From Lindgomyces ingoldianus (taxonomy: Eukaryota > Ascomycota > Dothideomycetes > Pleosporales > Lindgomycetaceae): a stretch of 64,000 nt of DNA. Location: assembly GCF_010093535.1 (NCBI RefSeq), contig NW_022985164.1:416305-480304 (forward strand), read 5' to 3'. Of this stretch, positions 21,453-33,570 are shown one piece after another (within the stretch, counting starts at the first letter, position 1; each line of letters opens with the position of its first letter). The translations under genes were made by a program, and so were the position numbers. The notes below the pieces were generated by a model, which was not told the DNA's origin, made no database searches, and saw only the letters and a program-made list of their open reading frames with translations.

Positions 21453-23837
21453 TCATGCTGCCCTCCTAACATTTGTGCTCATCAATGTAATCTTCTTCGC
21501 TTTCTTTTTCTTCCCTCCGACTGGTTTCTTAGATGCCTCGCCCTCCCCCAGCGACATTGCCTGCACTTGCTCTATCATGTCTTCTTCCTGTAGTAAATCC
21601 TTCTCCCAACCTTGTAGCCACCCATCATCTGGAACGTCGTGCTCATGCGGCGTAATGATAGGGGATGTGGATGGAGCGATCGCTGCGGTGCCCCAGACTG
21701 TGCGGGGTGCGGACGGGCTGGTAGATGGCGACGCAAGAGACGCAAAGCCTTGACCGCGACGTGCAGGCCAAGGAGGTGATGTTGATGTAGTCTCTGCCCC
21801 ACTCTCGCCTTCCGCTGACATTGTGTTCTCTGGAACGCTACTTGATGCAAGGGGTTGGAAGTCATCCGCTGTAAATTTATCCGAGACGCTGGGTCTCTTC
21901 CTCCGCGATGATGCCCACTGCGCACTCTCCTCTTTTTCAGCACGCATGCGGGCCTTTTCCTCTCTCGTCTCTTTATCTAGATTTCGTTTCCGCCTCTTTT
22001 CAATTTCCGGCTTGAAGCGCTCCAAGATCTCGGGTGCAACAGTATCTGTCCAGTCGCATTCCAAGAAATTAACCTCGCAGCCATATGGAAGATGTGCGAG
22101 ATATTTGGTTCTCTTTCGTAGGTCGTCGTCGATGATATGGCCAGTAGACACGCGCTCGACACGAGGCAGGATGGTTGAAGGGAACGAGGCGAATGTCCCA
22201 AATGAGGCCTTCAAAATGCGAATGTCTAGTGGTGAAAGATAGTAGTGCAATAGCGCCTGATAGAAGAAGTATTCGGATGGGGTGTGGTGATGATCGAATT
22301 GTTGCCGGTTGCGTATCTCCACGAGAGTCGACCCAATGGCTCCCTGGTTTGCCCTTAAGGACTGCGAAGTGATAGAGAGTTTTCTGGAGCTTGGGTTCAC
22401 TCCATTTGGAGTTTCTGACGAGCCAGGTGCAGCAGTCTCGTCTGCCTCTAGAGCCAGGATGGGAGGCTTCGATGAGACGCTCTGGCCAGATTTCAAGGCG
22501 TTCTGGACCAGGTACATCTCTGGGGTGTGCTCGGCGTCCTCATGGAAAACGATTGGAGCCTTCTTCGGCTTCGGTTCGGCAGGCTTGGTTGGCATCTCGG
22601 GCGGATTGCCGATGCCTTGGACTTTCTCTTTAGCATCGTGAATTGCCCGAACAGCCTTCCGAACCCACTCTACATTGTCTTCTCCAAACATGAGTTCATC
22701 TTCCTTCTCTTGTCTCTCCAGCTCCTGAATCTCGGTGTCGAATTGATCGATCATGTAGTCCTCCCCTCCTCGGATAACTCGAGCGTAATCCATAACTTCA
22801 GCGGCATAGTGCCATGGAATATCCTCATCTTTATCAAGGGCATCAGCCCCATCTCGGGGCAGCGCCAGCGTACTTCCAGCTGACCTCATGACTAGGCGAA
22901 GGACTACGTCGCCGCCTTCTCGGGGAGGTGGCCCTTCTTGGCCAGTATACCAACGCACCGGCCTAGTCTCCGAAATGTAGATAAGATCCCAACAGAGGGG
23001 GCATTTCTTCGAGCGGGCCTTCTTCTCTGGCAATTTCCCGTCCTCTTCTGAGTGCATATAGCGGATGAGACATGGTAGACAGAATATGTGGCCGCACTTT
23101 GCCATCCTCGGAGCTACCGGCGTTCCTAGGCAGATAGGGCATGAGGAATCCTGCGACTGAGAAGACACCAATATTTGCAGGACAGTATTCCAGTCCAGAT
23201 GAATATCGGCGTCAGCGCTCTGAGCGCGGTAGTCGCCACGGGGATCCACGATGAATCGATAGTTGGCATGAACGTATCTTGAAGAATGTTAGCTCTAGAG
23301 ACTGCAGGGCAAGATATGCTACTTTGCGCACCTTGCCTTGTCACCGGCATGATAGCCGGACCCCAGACCCCAGGCCGGATTCCGCCGGTAGTTCCTTCCA
23401 TATCCGTGCGAGTGGTGGGGATGGTAGTTCTGGGGACGTGGAGGGAGACTGAAGTTCATGAGGTGGGTGATGGACGTTTGCCCCTTCCTGCTGTTGAACG
23501 AACGCATGGCGAGCTACAACGGATCACATCAGTTGGACATTTCATGGTGGTGAGCGAGGCGAACGCGTGCGAGACTCACAGACTCTGCGATTGCATCGTC
23601 ATCCGCCTGGCGGAAGCGCTTTGAGCCCTTGTGCTGCTTCTTTGAGTGCTGGGTGTTCCGTGGCGTTGGTGATGCGCGAGAGGTCGCCCCCGCTCCGAAA
23701 CTGCTGCCCCCACTTCGCCGTTGCCCGTAATTGTCGCCAGTCGCGATGGGGCCTGCCTGGGTCTGCGCAGGAGAGAGCTGGCCGGAAGGTGCAACTGCTT
23801 TGGAGGAAATCGAGACGGGCGGCGGGTTCGAAGACAT
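21453..23837 (-). CDS. RNF10: RNF10/Mag2-family RING E3 ubiquitin ligase, 3 exons
   Basis: Exons 23580-23837, 23332-23513 and 21453-23277 give 754 aa. Introns 23514-23579 (GTGAGT, branch CTGAT, TAG) and 23278-23331 (GTGCGC, branch CTAAC, AAG) keep the frame. Order: disordered Ser/Pro/Gly N-terminus; an Arg/His/Tyr-rich segment ending in YVHANYRFIVDPRGDY, the conserved lead-in to the RING in RNF10 proteins; a C3HC4 RING at residues 193-242 (CPIC, CGHIFCLPC, CPLC); the RPVRW and PWHYAAEVMDYARVI blocks; FDHHHTPSEYFFYQALLHYY, typical of this family; a long charged linker and a Lys-rich C-terminus. In human and yeast the family mono-ubiquitylates 40S proteins (uS3, uS5) on faulty ribosomes. It is head-to-head with the UBP3 gene. 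Confidence 0.93.
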
Positions 23838-24774
23838 GGCGATGCCCACCAGCAGAGGCTCGCGATGACGACGGATGACAGCTGCAACTCGGGGTGACAG
23901 ATGCTCGCGGACTGGAACGACGGGTAGCAGAAAGGAGGAGGGGGGGGCAGGAAGTGAAAGAGAAAATGGCAGGATACAAGGGAGGTATGTGGAAAGCGAA
24001 TTGATTGCTGGCAGAGGTGTTTGGGTCCCCCCAGAGCGGGTGATGGACTTGGGGGAGGAGTCAGAGCCCTAGCCACTGGCTGGAGATCACGGGCTTTAGG
24101 AGTAGTAGTCACGTGAGGGGTACCAAGCCCGAGTTATGTCGATTATTTTCGGACCAGGTCGCAAGCTCGGCTTGTGCGCCTTTATCCATTGTCTCTCCCC
24201 CACAACAGCACTCGGTGCCTTCTGCGTAGTTCCTCCACTGGACTGCATCACCTTGGTCGCGTCGCCCCCAGCTGCGCGAGGTGGACGCCGGAGAACAAGC
24301 GCACGCACAGGCCAGGTTCCAGCTTAGAGAGCCGCTTGAACATTCGAACTCCTTCCATTACCTCAGGCCCCGGACCGCAGCCCCCATTCACTCCTCCTCT
24401 CTCCCCTCCATTCCCCAATCCATTGCGCCGGGCAGCTCTCACTGCTCCGCAATGTCGTGCTGATAGAATGCGTCCCCTCCCCGCCTTGCCTGCCCTCCTT
24501 CTACCTGTAACCCCGACCGTGGTTCTCCTCGCCGCGCGACCTGTCCAACCCCAGCAATAATTCTTAAGCCGACCGCGACTGCCTCCGCGCCGCACCCTCA
24601 ACCATCGCCCCTTCCCCCATCGCACGCTGCTTTGTACCGTCGCCGTGGCACTCGACGAACCTCACTTCGGTCCTTTCCCCCCTTGGCCCCCCCCCCCCCG
24701 GTTGCCTCACAAGTTGGTCGCTCGGTCGCTCTGGCCAGCGCTGACTGTGAAGGCAACATCGACGCTGGTCGGTC
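23838..24774. promoter_or_regulatory. shared divergent promoter interval of the RNF10-type and UBP3 genes
   Basis: 937 bp separate the two ATGs. The interval has no credible coding frame, is GC-rich with long C-rich tracts (11 consecutive C at about 24690) and pyrimidine-rich stretches just before the UBP3 ATG, and has CACGTGAC near 24109 (an E-box/bHLH-type core). No clear TATA box is seen. One bidirectional promoter or two back-to-back promoters are both possible. Confidence 0.55.
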
Positions 24775-27552
24775 ATGATGCCCGCCCCTCACGTACCGCC
24801 TGCCGTCCCCATGCATCAGGTAAGGAGGCAGCCTGAGTACCACTACCATATGCCACCGCAGACAAACTCGCCGGTACCGCACAACCCCTACACTCAATAC
24901 CACCACCATCCCCAACACTATGGCGCTCCCCACTCATCGCCTTACCCCCAGCAATGGTACCCCTATCCCCAGCCCCAGCACCAGTATCCGATGCCTCCCC
25001 GCCAGTACCCGCCTCATGGTTCCCCAGTAGTCGTCTCTTCGCACCCCCACATGGCGCCAATACCCCCAGTCAGTCGCCAGCTCGGTCAAACCCCCCCAAT
25101 TGCTCATTCAAGGACGCCTCCCGCACCGCGCAACATGACGCCACTGCCGACTCCCTCGACTCCTTCCGTGACTTCGCAAACTCATGTCTCTTCTCCAACC
25201 CCCCCCACGAACATGAGCACGCCGACTCCGCCTCCCACAACGCCCGCAAGACCACCCTTCACTGCACCCCCACCTCCTCCTCCTCCGCCGCCGCCCACAC
25301 ACCGCATGCCCTACTACCCTGACCTCCCTTGGCTCTCTGTACCTGATGTCGAATTCCCTCCCAGAGCGTCACAGAAGAAGCGGCGGAGAAAGATCCCTGT
25401 ACCTTCCACAGAAGAAGGACTGGCATTCCCTACGCGTGAAGCCGCGGTGGAGGAGGAGCCGGAGAAGACCCCGACAGAAGCTCCCGAAGATTCCCAGGCG
25501 GACGAGTCTCAGGCCTCGACTGCTCCCGCTGCTTCAGAAATCGAAACCCCGTCGACTTCACACCCACCATCTGAGGCCGATTCGACGCACCCGACCACGC
25601 CATCTTCATCCATGCCACCTGCTTCTGCCCGGCCTCTGGCGGTGAATCACACTCGAACCGCTACCAAGCCTGCTGTGCCTCTGATCCCGATCAAGCCTGT
25701 GAAACCCGTGAGCGCCACATCCACCACCCAGAAATCGGCCACAGACAAGGAAGAAGTTAAGAAAGCCGAGGAAGCCCCAAGCTCCACTACCGAGCCTAGC
25801 GGTAGTACTGAGAACACACCAAAGGCATCACCTCCCCCTAAGCCGGCACCGAAGTCTTGGGCAGAGCTTCTGCGGCCAAAGGCACCCGCTCCCGCCGCCC
25901 AAACCCCATCAATTCCGAACGGAGTCGTCGCTGTAAATGGCTCCTCTGTACCCAAGAGCAACTCTCTTGCCGATGTCCTTTCTTCATTCTCGGTAGACTC
26001 TGATAAAAAGATTTCTTTTCTTGAGCCCCGTGGCCTTGTAAATTCGGGCAATTTGTGTTATATGAATTCTGTAAGTGTACTCTATCCTCCTTACAATCCC
26101 CACTGACGGTTTCCAGATTCTTCAAGTTCTTGTTTTCTGTGTGCCCTTCTACGACTTCTTGGATCAGGTTGCGAAGCGCGCTGTGCATAGTTTCAAAACC
26201 GAGACACCTCTTGTCGACGCCATGTCAGTTCCCTCGATCAAGTTAAATTCACAGCGACTGACACCATATCAGGATTCTATTCATGCACGACTTCAAAGTC
26301 ATTGACTCGCACCCCTCCGTGGAGACACTTCGTATGCGCTTGAAGGACACCGAGTTAGAGCAATATGGCGACCCGTTGACTCCCGAATATGTATATGATG
26401 TTATAAAGCGACTCCCTCGCTTCGACAACATGAAGGTACCGCAAAATCCCGCTCCAAAATCCATTAAATCGAGCTAACCAATTCTAGCGAGGACAACAAG
26501 AGGATGCTGAAGAATTTTTGGGTTTCCTGCTTGCTGGCCTTCACGACGAGTGTGCGCATGTGATCAAGAGTGGGACGTTGGGCAACGGACCCCACAGCAC
26601 CACATCGCCAAAGAGCGAGCACTCCGGTTCTGTTGATGGCGGTTGGCTTGAAGTTGGCCCCAAGCAAAAGCCTTCGGTCACGCAGTCTTCTGGTGCTATC
26701 GAGATCGAGACCCCAGTGACAAAGATTTTTGGAGGAAAGATTCGATCCGAATACCGCAAACCGGGCGAGAAGCCCTCAGTCACCCTGGAACCATACCAAC
26801 CTCTTCAGTTGGATATTGGATCCCCTACCATTCACAACATCACGGATGCTCTGAAAGGCTTGACTCATTTGGAAACTCTTGATGCTACAACACGCGGTGC
26901 ACGTGCCTCGACTAAGCAGATGTTCATCGAGACACTGCCGCCTGTTCTTATTCTCCACCTCAAGCGCTTCCACTACGATGCCAGCGGTGCTCAGAAGATT
27001 TGGAAGAAGATTGGATATCCATTGGAGTTGGAGATTCCGAAAGATGTTTTCCCTCCACACAAGCGAGGAAACTTCAACGTACGCGGTGGTGCTCCTCGCT
27101 ATAGGCTCACTGCGGTCGTCTATCATCATGGCAAGAACGCAAGCGGTGGCCATTATACTGTCGACCTTCGTCGCCAAGAGGGTCGGGAATGGATCCGGAT
27201 GGACGACACCGTCATCCGACGTATTCGTGCAGAGGACGTTGCTGAGGGCGGTGCTGAAGAGGATCCAAAGGTTTTAGCTGCCGCGCTCGAGCAGCACAAG
27301 AGAGATTCTAGTCGGAGCCGCAACTTCTTTGAGCAAGGCGGCTTGGGTGAAGAGGGGGAGAAGGCGGAGGAAGGTGGGTGGAGTCAGGTCAACGGCGTCG
27401 ACAAGAAGGATACTGGTCCCAAAAAGTGGAGTGGGGTCGTCAATGGAACAGTGACTCCAAGCACCACGGGTAAGAGGACTCCGCTTCCAAAGGAGAGCGT
27501 CAGGGATAATAAGGTGGCATATATCTTGTTCTACCAGAAGATCGAGGCCTAA
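24775..27552 (+). CDS. UBP3: UBP3/USP10-family ubiquitin carboxyl-terminal hydrolase, 4 exons
   Basis: Exons 24775-26070, 26117-26223, 26273-26435 and 26488-27552 give 876 aa. The three introns (46, 49, 52 nt) are GT-AG with branch sites such as CTGAC and CTAAC and keep the frame. Residues 1-~410 are Pro/Gln/His/Tyr-rich and then Ser/Thr/Pro-rich, with a run of ten Pro and a KKRRRK cluster. The USP domain starts at GLVNSGNLCYMNS (catalytic Cys428), then ILQVLVFCVPFYDFLD, RGQQEDAEEFLGFLL (QQEDAxEF box), LPPVLILHLKRFHYD, and the His box NASGGHYTVDL (His744) with DD at 761-762, ending in YILFYQKIEA. Yeast Ubp3 acts with Bre5 on 40S proteins, Sec23 and ribophagy. All catalytic residues are present, so the enzyme should be active. 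Confidence 0.95.
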
Positions 27553-28051
27553 AGTGACTCGACGGCTGGAGGAACCTGGCGGCCAAAAGACTTGGGAGGG
27601 AGACAGGAATTCATGACGTCGCCTCTCCTACAAAGGAGAGGCGGCACAAAAGTTTTGCTTCATCACCTCGGCACTTGCAGCCCCTACGGGCTGGGACGGT
27701 AGAAAGGATACGACGGATTTTGCATGCATGGCATGGCTTTGACGACAAGGCAAGCAAACAGCACAGCTGGGAATCAAGCAGGCAAGGCAAAGCGAGATGA
27801 TACCTTATCACCGGGTTGTATCATCGCATCCATGTAGGATGAGTGAGGATAATGAGATGATAGTAGCCCTTTACCCTTCACATCTTATAAGTTTTTGATT
27901 GATACCTGTATATAATTTTAGCTGCAGGAGCCGAGTGTGTACCATTTTAGTAGGATAGGGGATGTGTGGACTGCTGATTCATCCATTTGACCCATACTGG
28001 GGTGCCTACGCGGACGATACCTCAAACGCTCTTATCTGTAATCAGATATAT
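27553..28051. other. intergenic between convergent UBP3 and hydrolase genes
   Basis: Holds the 3' UTR of UBP3 (a CGCCTCTCCT...AGGAGAGGCG stem-loop lies at about 27615-27643) and the 3' side of the dienelactone hydrolase. No gene is seen. Confidence 0.55.
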
Positions 28052-29326
28052 CTAGCAAACATCCTCAACCTCGACCTCCTCTCCGCTTCGTGGCCCAAGG
28101 TCAGAACGAAGTGTCCGGTTAAACACCTCCTTCAGCATCTCAAAACAGATCCCCGCAATCGCTGGATCGTACCGTCCTTTACTAAGCTCATCGCGTATGA
28201 AAGCATCTGTATCTAAATCAGCAAGCCAATTCCCTAAATTCTTTCCATCTCACAGCGCCCCAACTCCCAAACATCCATTCAAGATCTCTCTCCAAGAGGG
28301 TAGATGAAATACTCACGCTGAGCCCACGCTACCTCATAAAAACTAAACGTCACACCGGCCTCATGCAACGTTTTCCTTATCAAATCCCGACCCGCAGGGG
28401 GCACATGGTTATCCATTTTCCCAAAAATCATAACCAGCTCCGCTTTAATCTCCGCTGCGCGAGCAAGACTATCGTCGTTCTTCCCCGCTCCAAGGCTCTT
28501 ACTATGGATATCCGTTGCAAAGTAACATACCGCAGCCGAAACGCGGGAGTCCAGTGCGCAGCGGTACGCCAGGTGGCCGCCGAGACACATGCCTGTTGCA
28601 CCGATGCGGCCGGTGCAGGTGGAGAGAGAGAGGAGGAGGTCGATGGAGAGGGTAGCGTCTTCGTCGTAGGCGGTAACAGTTTTGGTGATCTTCCATTCGT
28701 TGCCAGCGTCGGTGCCTGGGCCGTCGTAGGCGAGGGGGGCAGGACCTGTGAATTCGTGGTAGGAGGAAGGGGCTGCGACAATGTAGCCCTGAGCGCAGAT
28801 TTGGCGGGCGAAACGGGATACGGGTCCGGTTACTGTAGGGAGTTAGGAGGGCTGGAGATGAGATTGAGGGGTGGAGGTTGAGGAGTGAGTTGAAGCTATG
28901 GGGATTGTGGATTGGATGAGTTAGGAGTGTGGGTGTTGTGATTGATGCATGCTCTAAGCTAAGTTGGTGTGGAGATAATGCGAGTGCAGACAAGCATGTT
29001 ACAATATTGGAAGACAGCAAACATGCCATCAGGGTGGGATTGCGAAAATGGAAGAGAACAGGCGGTATATTTCAAAACTTGAGAAATCAGGGGAATATAG
29101 AACCAGCGATACAAGAAAATTAGAAATGTAGCCACCTTGATATATCTCACTGAAAACAACAACTCCGGGGAATTTTGCTTTTGGATAATTCGGAATAGAC
29201 GGATGGAAGAGAAATATTCCTATACATTCAATGAGTGAATGCCCCAAAACTTGATTTAGGAAATTAAATACTCATATCCCCTCCTGCCTGCGTGGACACA
29301 TCTTTGTGCGACTCCTGAATGAGCAT
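28052..29326 (-). CDS. dienelactone hydrolase family protein, 4 exons
   Basis: Exons 29272-29326, 29136-29219, 28317-28832 and 28052-28206 give 269 aa. Introns: 29220-29271 (52 nt), 28833-29135 (303 nt, GTGGCT...CTACAG) and 28207-28316 (110 nt, GTGAGT...ATACAG). The frame is kept throughout, and each junction restores family sequence: YPKAKFPGVVVFSEIYQ to VTGPVSRFARQI, and YEVAWAQ to HAFIRDELSKGRYD. The alpha/beta-hydrolase triad is Cys129 (GATGMCLGGH), Asp187 (IFGKMDNHVP) and His219. The family opens enol-lactones in aromatic catabolism or hydrolyses other esters; here the substrate is unknown. The 18-residue first exon (MLIQESHKDV) is my inference from the splice pair. The protein is cytosolic by sequence. 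Confidence 0.88.
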
Positions 29327-31643
29327 GTTGACGTCTGTGTAGCTTGATGATGGAAAGTTTAATGGTGAAGTGGGATGGAGGGGCAATTATTATGGCACCC
29401 GCTCCGGATGACACTGTATCATTTGGTTGTTTTGGAGCAGTCGGTCCAGGAAACCTTTCTGATCTCTCATTCATCCTTGCGTGTTACTTTCTGGGCATGG
29501 TGACTGCTTGTAACAGTGATTTCAGTGATGAGGATAAAACTCAAAGGTGTAGGTCCTCTGCTGACGATTCTCCTCTCGTTTTCATTCTCCCGTATCCTCG
29601 CTTTTGTCTCTTCATTCACACTGCACTTGGCCGGAAATGCTTGACTCAGTACAAAGGTAACGGTAAGGCTGGTTGGCGGTGCAGCGGAAGTGTGCCGTAT
29701 TGATGAGGAGCCTCTAGGACAGCCATGGTATTTAGAGAGTACAGGCGCTAGTAGACAATGACTTAGCTTGGTTACAGCAGCATTTATGTGCTTCGGCATA
29801 TTCATTACTTAGGGACTATACAATTCCCTCTGTAGTCCGCTTCAGCACAGTGTCGCTCAACATAGAGTTTAAAGCACCCTCGCTGCTTCCTCAGTCCCGC
29901 ACTATCCTTCGTCGACGCCACATTCAAGTCCTTTCGAGGTGCAAACCGGTGCTTAGCACCTCAGTCTCTAACCATATTCATTTCAACTACTTAGCTTTAT
30001 ATTTAGAGCGGACTCATCTTTACCACAAATATTCCCCTTGGAGTTCCACCGTAGATGGTCAACGTATCACTTAAGATTCATCATGGTGCCTTCTTCGCAC
30101 CATCAAGCAACTGGAGCGTGTGTCAGAACAATGGCCATCGACATAACCCGAACTTCACTTCAACATACAGGCTCGACGGATACAAAGCTGCGATACCGTA
30201 CTTTAGCATGGGTTACAGCGGAATATCCCTTGGAGATGGATTAAAGACGTTGCTGCGACGTGTGGTTTGAAAATTTTGAAGCATAGCAGTCCATGACGTA
30301 AGAAGGATTTTTATTCAACTAACAATCCAATCTAATCGGAAGGCGAGCCAACTGCTGTCGTCGCCGGACTGCTGTGCTTTGAGCTTACTTGTGTAGCCTT
30401 CGGTTTGCAGATATTTGAAGAATGTACATGCATTATCTTACGGTACGGCTTGCAGAGCGCTTTGGGCAACTCGAGATGCTAAAGGACCTTTTCTTAAAAC
30501 CTAAAAAATTACGGTGGAATATATACATGGGATACCATCCGCGTCATGGGCTAGGACATCGAGAATGCTATTTTTAAAGAGAATACCGACACTGAAAACT
30601 GGGACGACAACCCGACTACTGAAGGAATGCTGGGCCTAATATCTCACGGGGCTTCTCTTTCCCAAAACCTTCCCCGATCGAATGAAGATGGAGGCTGATT
30701 CCTTTTAAGCTCCTCGGACCCCGATGTGTACGAGAGTAAACTCAAAGAGTCACGACGGTGGACTAAATCGAAGCTGCTAGTTAGACAAAAAGTTCTTGGA
30801 ACATCCCTGCCCTATCATGCTCAACAACGCGCGCAGCTTCAACCTACCTACCCTACTCCGCATGGCGATCCTCACCTCGCAACTAATTCTCGTACTACCA
30901 CACCGAATAGCAAGATATTTAAGCTAATTAATTGGTGGTGGGGCCAAAGGAGACTTGCTAGGACCTCCATATGCCGTGCGTTTCTCTTTCAGCAAGCGCT
31001 CATCTCTTCCAAATCTTACCTTCAACGTTGGCGAGTTGAACCTTATGTAAGCGTATTTAACTATACCTTCGAGTATGAAGCTTTAAAAGAAAAGAGACAC
31101 CATGTTTGGCTTTAATCATAGAAGCCACTTCAGCGGAGGGGTTGTTGATGGGAGGACAGAGTGCTTGGGCGGCTTGCTGCGAGGTCTTCTAGTGTTAATG
31201 GTCTTTAGCTTCTAAGGAGCCATGATAATATGGAGGTAGTTGAGAGACTGCAATTTCGCAGCAACAGAAATCCTGCTAAAAGAAAAATAGAGACCTAATC
31301 GAAGCGCGTCTACTTACCGCCCGAAGTCTCTGTCATATAGATCCTTCGTTCTCCTGTCTTCGTCCTACTGAAGTTTTAAAAGGCTCTTGCATGGCAGCTC
31401 AGCTCCTTGGCTTTCTGGAAAGAAAAAATAACAGAAAGGAACCTTACCATATCGTAGGTTTGCAGAATTTTTTTTTTTAAAAAGGTAGGCTTGGAAGCCA
31501 TGCTCATAGCTTGGTATGTTCATGCGCACTTATGCTCTCTATCACTACCTCACCACTATACTACATCCTTGAAGACTGTTAGGCTCAACGTTAGGAGAAG
31601 TTACGATGCGAATCTATTCAAAGTGCTACAAACTACATAAAAT
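29327..31643. other. intergenic, mostly without gene
   Basis: No splice-supported gene. Short frames at 29344-29703 and 30055-30270 are open but unrecognised. The decayed frame at about 30560-31115 is listed separately. A run of T (10 or more) lies near 31470. Confidence 0.5.
30560..31115 (+). pseudogene. decayed coding fragment, family not recognised
   Basis: One plus-strand frame runs for ~185 codons with a single TGA near 30700. It reads through ENTDTENWDDNPTTEGMLGL, then SDPDVYESKLKESRRW. The stop could come from CGA to TGA. The content is hydrophilic, with no domain recognised. It may be the remains of an exon. Confidence 0.3.
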
Positions 31644-33570
31644 TTATGGTGAGCTCAAACCTTCCTCAATAGCCTTGATCTGAAGTGCTAGAAATCTCGA
31701 ATAAATCCTACACAACGCCAAGCTGCCCCCAAAGAACCATAGGCGCGGATGTCCAGAAGGCCGCCACATAGCGTTTACCTCACCTTCATCGTCCAAATCC
31801 CAGACATCCTTGCACCGGCTAGCTACCTCATCTCCAAGTGCCTTTTGGACACTGGTGCGCATGTTGTCGTATCCAGTAGCAAGAACCACGATATCAGCAT
31901 CTAACTTCCTTCCGTCAGCGAGCACGAGCGCGTTTGGCTCGAAACCTTTTATGCCTTCGGGAGACTGCTCCACCTTTACCTTGCCGTCGATGATGAGCTG
32001 AGAGCACCCAACATCGATGTAATAGCCTCCGCCACGTGTGATGTATTTGCGGTAGATGCCAGAGCCGTCGTGGCCGAAATCGATCTTGAAACCAGCTTTC
32101 GTAAGACCTTCGAGGTTCTCTTTCTCGACTTCCGCAATGTGTTTCGTTCCGTCTACGTTGAGGGCGAACTGGACGGGGATAGGTAGACTCTGGCTGTAAA
32201 TATCTGCATCCTCGGTTGGTGGGCCTGTCTCATCGTAAAGACCCTCGTGCAGCATGAATAGCCCTTTGGAAGCTTGAATAACGTATGTGCCGCGACGCTG
32301 CAGCATAGTTACCGGCCCGGCACCGGCTTCATAATAGTTTTGCGCGATATCGTGGCCGCTATTGCCTGTCCCGACGACGACGACTTTCTTCCCGCTAAGG
32401 TCGCCTTTGTAGATTGAAGCGTCCTTATGCTGTGATCCATGGTATATAGTTCCCTTGAATGTGTCCTGGCCTGGGAAGGTTGGGATCTTGGGCTCCCCGG
32501 CATGTCCAGTGCAAAATATGACATGCTTCGGATGCAAAGTCCGCTCGGTTCCATCACCCCGCTTGACTGTCATGTTCCATTTCTTTTCGACATCGGAATA
32601 TGTTGCTTTGGTGATGGTAGTTGAGACCCAGACGTTTAGCTCCATCAGGCTTGCGTAAGCCTCGAACCAGTCACCTAGCTTGTCTTTCGGTGTAAAGAGT
32701 GGCCAGTTTGATGGGAAGGGGAGGTAAGCCATATGTGTGTATTGGACGGGATCGTGTGTTACCAGTGTGCGATACCGGTTTCGCCAATTGTCGCCAATGC
32801 GCGCGTTCTTGTCGACAAGGAGGCAGGATATTCCGAGAGCTTGGAGTCGAGCGCCCATGTTGAGGCCAGATTGTCCTATCATGGTAAGCCAGTTATCAGA
32901 AAAAAAAAGAATGTAAGCATAATGCAATGAAACTGGAAGACATACCAGCACCAACAATGAAGACAGTGGGGTCTTCATCAATAAAGTCCTTCCTCCTTTC
33001 TCTTCGGTCTAGCCAATTTCCCTTGATCGCACCTCCTTCCAAAGAGTTGTTACCGCCATGAGGTCTCCGTGCACCAACAAATTCCTCGTTCCCCTTCAGT
33101 TCTTGAAGCGCAGTATAGATGAAATGAGCTTTCCAAGCGCCATCACCACCCTGCGCCAGCCTCAGCATCCCCTTCCCCCTGCCAAATTTTGTCTCAAAGT
33201 GGAACATTGACTCTACCCAATCCAGGCCATCAATAGGTGTCTGAAGACTCGGAGCAAATTGCCCATTTTCTTGCAGCTTGAGACCCGAAAACTGCGCCCC
33301 CTCTATATTCGTCAAGAGAAATTCGGTCATCTTCTGTACCCCACGGATAGTGTGAAAGTCCCAAGTAAGAGTTAGGAAGTCGCGCCACCAGCTATCTTCA
33401 TGCACTACACTGGCGATGCGGGAGACATCGCCGCTGGCAAGAACGAAGGAAAACTTGTCAAGCCATGCTTGAGCAATACTCTTTGGTGATTGAGATTCCG
33501 AGACTGAGACTTTGATCTCCGGCTTGGAGAAGGTGGGAAGTCTTATATCGTGGGGATGTTGGACGAGCAT
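31644..33570 (-). CDS. flavin-containing monooxygenase with NTF2/SnoaL-like N-terminal domain, 2 exons
   Basis: Exons 32946-33570 and 31644-32875 give 618 aa. The 70-nt intron (32876-32945, GTATGT...ATAG, branch GATAAC) interrupts the FAD fingerprint itself. The first in-frame ATG is at 33570. Residues ~30-175 look like an NTF2/SnoaL-type fold (WLDKFSFVLASGDVSRIASV, then VHEDSWWRDFLTLTWDF). The monooxygenase part shows FIVGAGQSGLNMG (FAD; Gly207, 209, 212), FKGTIYHGSQH (FMO-type FxGxxxHxxx signature), VVVVGTGNSGHDIA (NADPH) and LATGYD near the end. This fusion is common in fungi and related to plant YUCCA-like FMOs. The substrate is unknown. It sits beside a sugar-porter gene on the same strand. 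Confidence 0.93.

Noticed and set aside
24820..24861. GTAAGG...CCGCAG inside the first UBP3 exon looks like a 42-nt intron
   Set aside because: It is shorter than every supported intron here, a multiple of three without a stop, and its translation (Pro/His/Tyr/Gln-rich) matches the surrounding composition. Kept as coding.
28363..28881. 172-aa plus-strand frame opposite the dienelactone hydrolase
   Set aside because: Shadow of the hydrolase exon, Gly/Val/Arg-rich as expected for the reverse strand.
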